Positions 63,195-64,000 of a stretch of 64,000 nt of DNA are shown here, one piece after another (the stretch's first letter is position 1; every line of letters begins with the position of its first letter). The position numbers were made by a program, and so were the translations under genes. The notes under the pieces were generated by a model that was not told the origin of the DNA, made no database searches, and worked only from the letters and a program-made list of their open reading frames with translations. The DNA is from an uncultured Reyranella sp. (GTDB lineage Bacteria; Pseudomonadota; Alphaproteobacteria; Reyranellales; Reyranellaceae), in contig NZ_CAMFKM010000009.1 of assembly GCF_945957355.1 (NCBI RefSeq), positions 1 through 64,000 on the forward strand. The letters run 5' to 3'.

Positions 63195-63497
63195 ATGAAT
63201 TTGACGCCGCGCGAGAAAGACAAGCTTCTGGTGGCCATGGCGGCCGTGGTGGCACGCCGTCGTCTGGAGCGCGGCGTGAAGCTCAATTATCCCGAGGCGG
63301 TGGCGCTGATCACCGATTTCGTCGTCGAGGGCGCGCGCGACGGCCGTTCGGTCGCCGACCTGATGCGCGACGGCGCCCACGTGATCTCGCGGGCCCAAGT
63401 GATGGACGGCATCGCCGACATGCTGGCCGAGATCCAGGTCGAGGCGACCTTTCCCGACGGCACCAAGCTCGTCACCGTCCACGCGCCGATTCGCTGA
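63195..63497 (+). CDS. ureA: Urease gamma subunit
   Basis: 100 residues. [39 protein letters not shown] and [30 protein letters not shown] are diagnostic. Structural subunit at the base of the urease trimer. GGGGGA lies 10 bases before the ATG. Eleven bases separate its stop from the next gene. Confidence 0.96.
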   Translation: MNLTPREKDKLLVAMAAVVARRRLERGVKLNYPEAVALITDFVVEGARDGRSVADLMRDGAHVISRAQVMDGIADMLAEIQVEATFPDGTKLVTVHAPIR

Positions 63498-63508
63498 GGA
63501 GAGACGCC

Positions 63509-64000
63509 ATGATCCCGGGTGAAATCTTCCCCAGCGCCGGTGAGCTCGAACTCAACAAGGGCCGCAACCCGATCACCATCGAGGTCGCCAACACCGGCGA
63601 CCGCCCCATCCAGGTCGGCAGCCACTATCATTTCTTCGAAACCAACGACGCGTTGAAGTTCGACCGCAAGCGGGCGAAGGGCATGCGGCTCGACATCGCC
63701 GCCGGCACCGCCGTGCGTTTCGAGCCCGGCCAGTCGCGCACCGTGCGGCTCACGCCCTACCTCGGCGGGCGCGAGAGCCACGGCTTCCAGGGCAAGGTGG
63801 GCGGCAAGCTGGGCCCGATCGCCAAGGTCGGACCGTCGAGCGAAGGCCCGACGCGAATCTCGCGCTCGGCCTATGTCCACATGTTCGGGCCCACCGTCGG
63901 CGACAAGGTGCGGCTGGCCGACACGGACCTCTTCATCGAGGTCGAGAAGGACCACACGATCTACGGCGAGGAGGTCAAGTTCGGCGGCGGCAAGGTGATC
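63509..64000 (+). CDS. ureBC: Fused urease beta-alpha subunit (UreB-UreC), 5' part
   Basis: ATG 63509 follows GAGGAGAG. The first 105 or so residues are a normal UreB ([43 protein letters not shown]). Instead of ending, the same frame continues [20 protein letters not shown] and straight into the UreC N terminus ([43 protein letters not shown]). No stop codon was found in the 164 codons to the window edge, and no start codon precedes the UreC part. UreC alone holds the nickel site (further downstream). Separate genes are the rule in alphaproteobacteria, so this is a fusion or an assembly error. Confidence 0.85.
   Translation, partial: MIPGEIFPSAGELELNKGRNPITIEVANTGDRPIQVGSHYHFFETNDALKFDRKRAKGMRLDIAAGTAVRFEPGQSRTVRLTPYLGGRESHGFQGKVGGKLGPIAKVGPSSEGPTRISRSAYVHMFGPTVGDKVRLADTDLFIEVEKDHTIYGEEVKFGGGKVI

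Overview
The window is a GC-rich, densely packed chromosomal segment with about 65 protein genes. Many neighbours overlap by 4 bases (ATGA/GTGA), and few gaps exceed 200 bp. Gene content and promoter types point to a free-living, metabolically versatile alphaproteobacterium of the Bradyrhizobium/Reyranella kind. The clues are three Bug-type solute receptors, many crotonase, acyl-CoA dehydrogenase and SDR genes, protocatechuate 3,4-dioxygenase genes, EcfG-type stress promoters and a palindromic repeat of Bradyrhizobium type. The genus is a guess. No rRNA, tRNA, IS element, prophage or CRISPR array was seen, and no recognisable DNA-binding regulator gene lies in the 64 kb.

Layout. 1-9 kb: the start of an SMP-30 protein, a secreted unknown, an IlvD/Edd dehydratase, then a leftward receptor-HyuA-HyuB operon (ATP-dependent hydantoinase/oxoprolinase) behind a good sigma-54 promoter, and a class V aminotransferase. 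9-14 kb: csbD and the otsB-GH15-otsA trehalose operon diverge from a 264-bp region holding two EcfG-type promoters. 14-20 kb: a leftward GNAT/flavin-binding/CoA-transferase/hydrolase run and the rightward feoA-feoB-PepSY iron operon. 20-31 kb: an amidase with a Bug receptor and DUF486 protein, a TauE exporter, crotonases, hydrolases, SDR, EamA and LLM enzymes. 31-39 kb: an RhlE-like RNA helicase with a GDRP-repeat tail, fatty-acyl-CoA enzymes, CinA, a DOPA-dioxygenase family protein and a paired acyl-CoA dehydrogenase operon. 39-51 kb: a complete TctABC transporter, a single-chain biotin-dependent acyl-CoA carboxylase, a family 5 binding protein and a flavin hydroxyacid oxidase.

51-64 kb is the most coherent part. 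An allophanate hydrolase (AtzF type) diverges from atzG-atzE-atzH, which has a near-consensus sigma-54 promoter. Then come two 2-hydroxyacid dehydrogenases, a phosphonate monoester hydrolase (PehA type), pcaH-pcaG-pcaB, greB and the start of a urease operon. Urease beta and alpha subunits appear to be one continuous reading frame, and a third sigma-54-like site precedes ureA.

Read together, the three sigma-54 sites suggest a nitrogen-scavenging regulon (hydantoin/oxoproline-like amides, carboxybiuret/oxalurate-type ureides, urea), while the EcfG pair marks a general-stress module. No wholly unknown system was found. The main candidates for follow-up are the ureBC fusion, the sigma-54 sites on three amide-nitrogen operons, the divergent EcfG promoters and the feoAB-linked putative ferric reductase.
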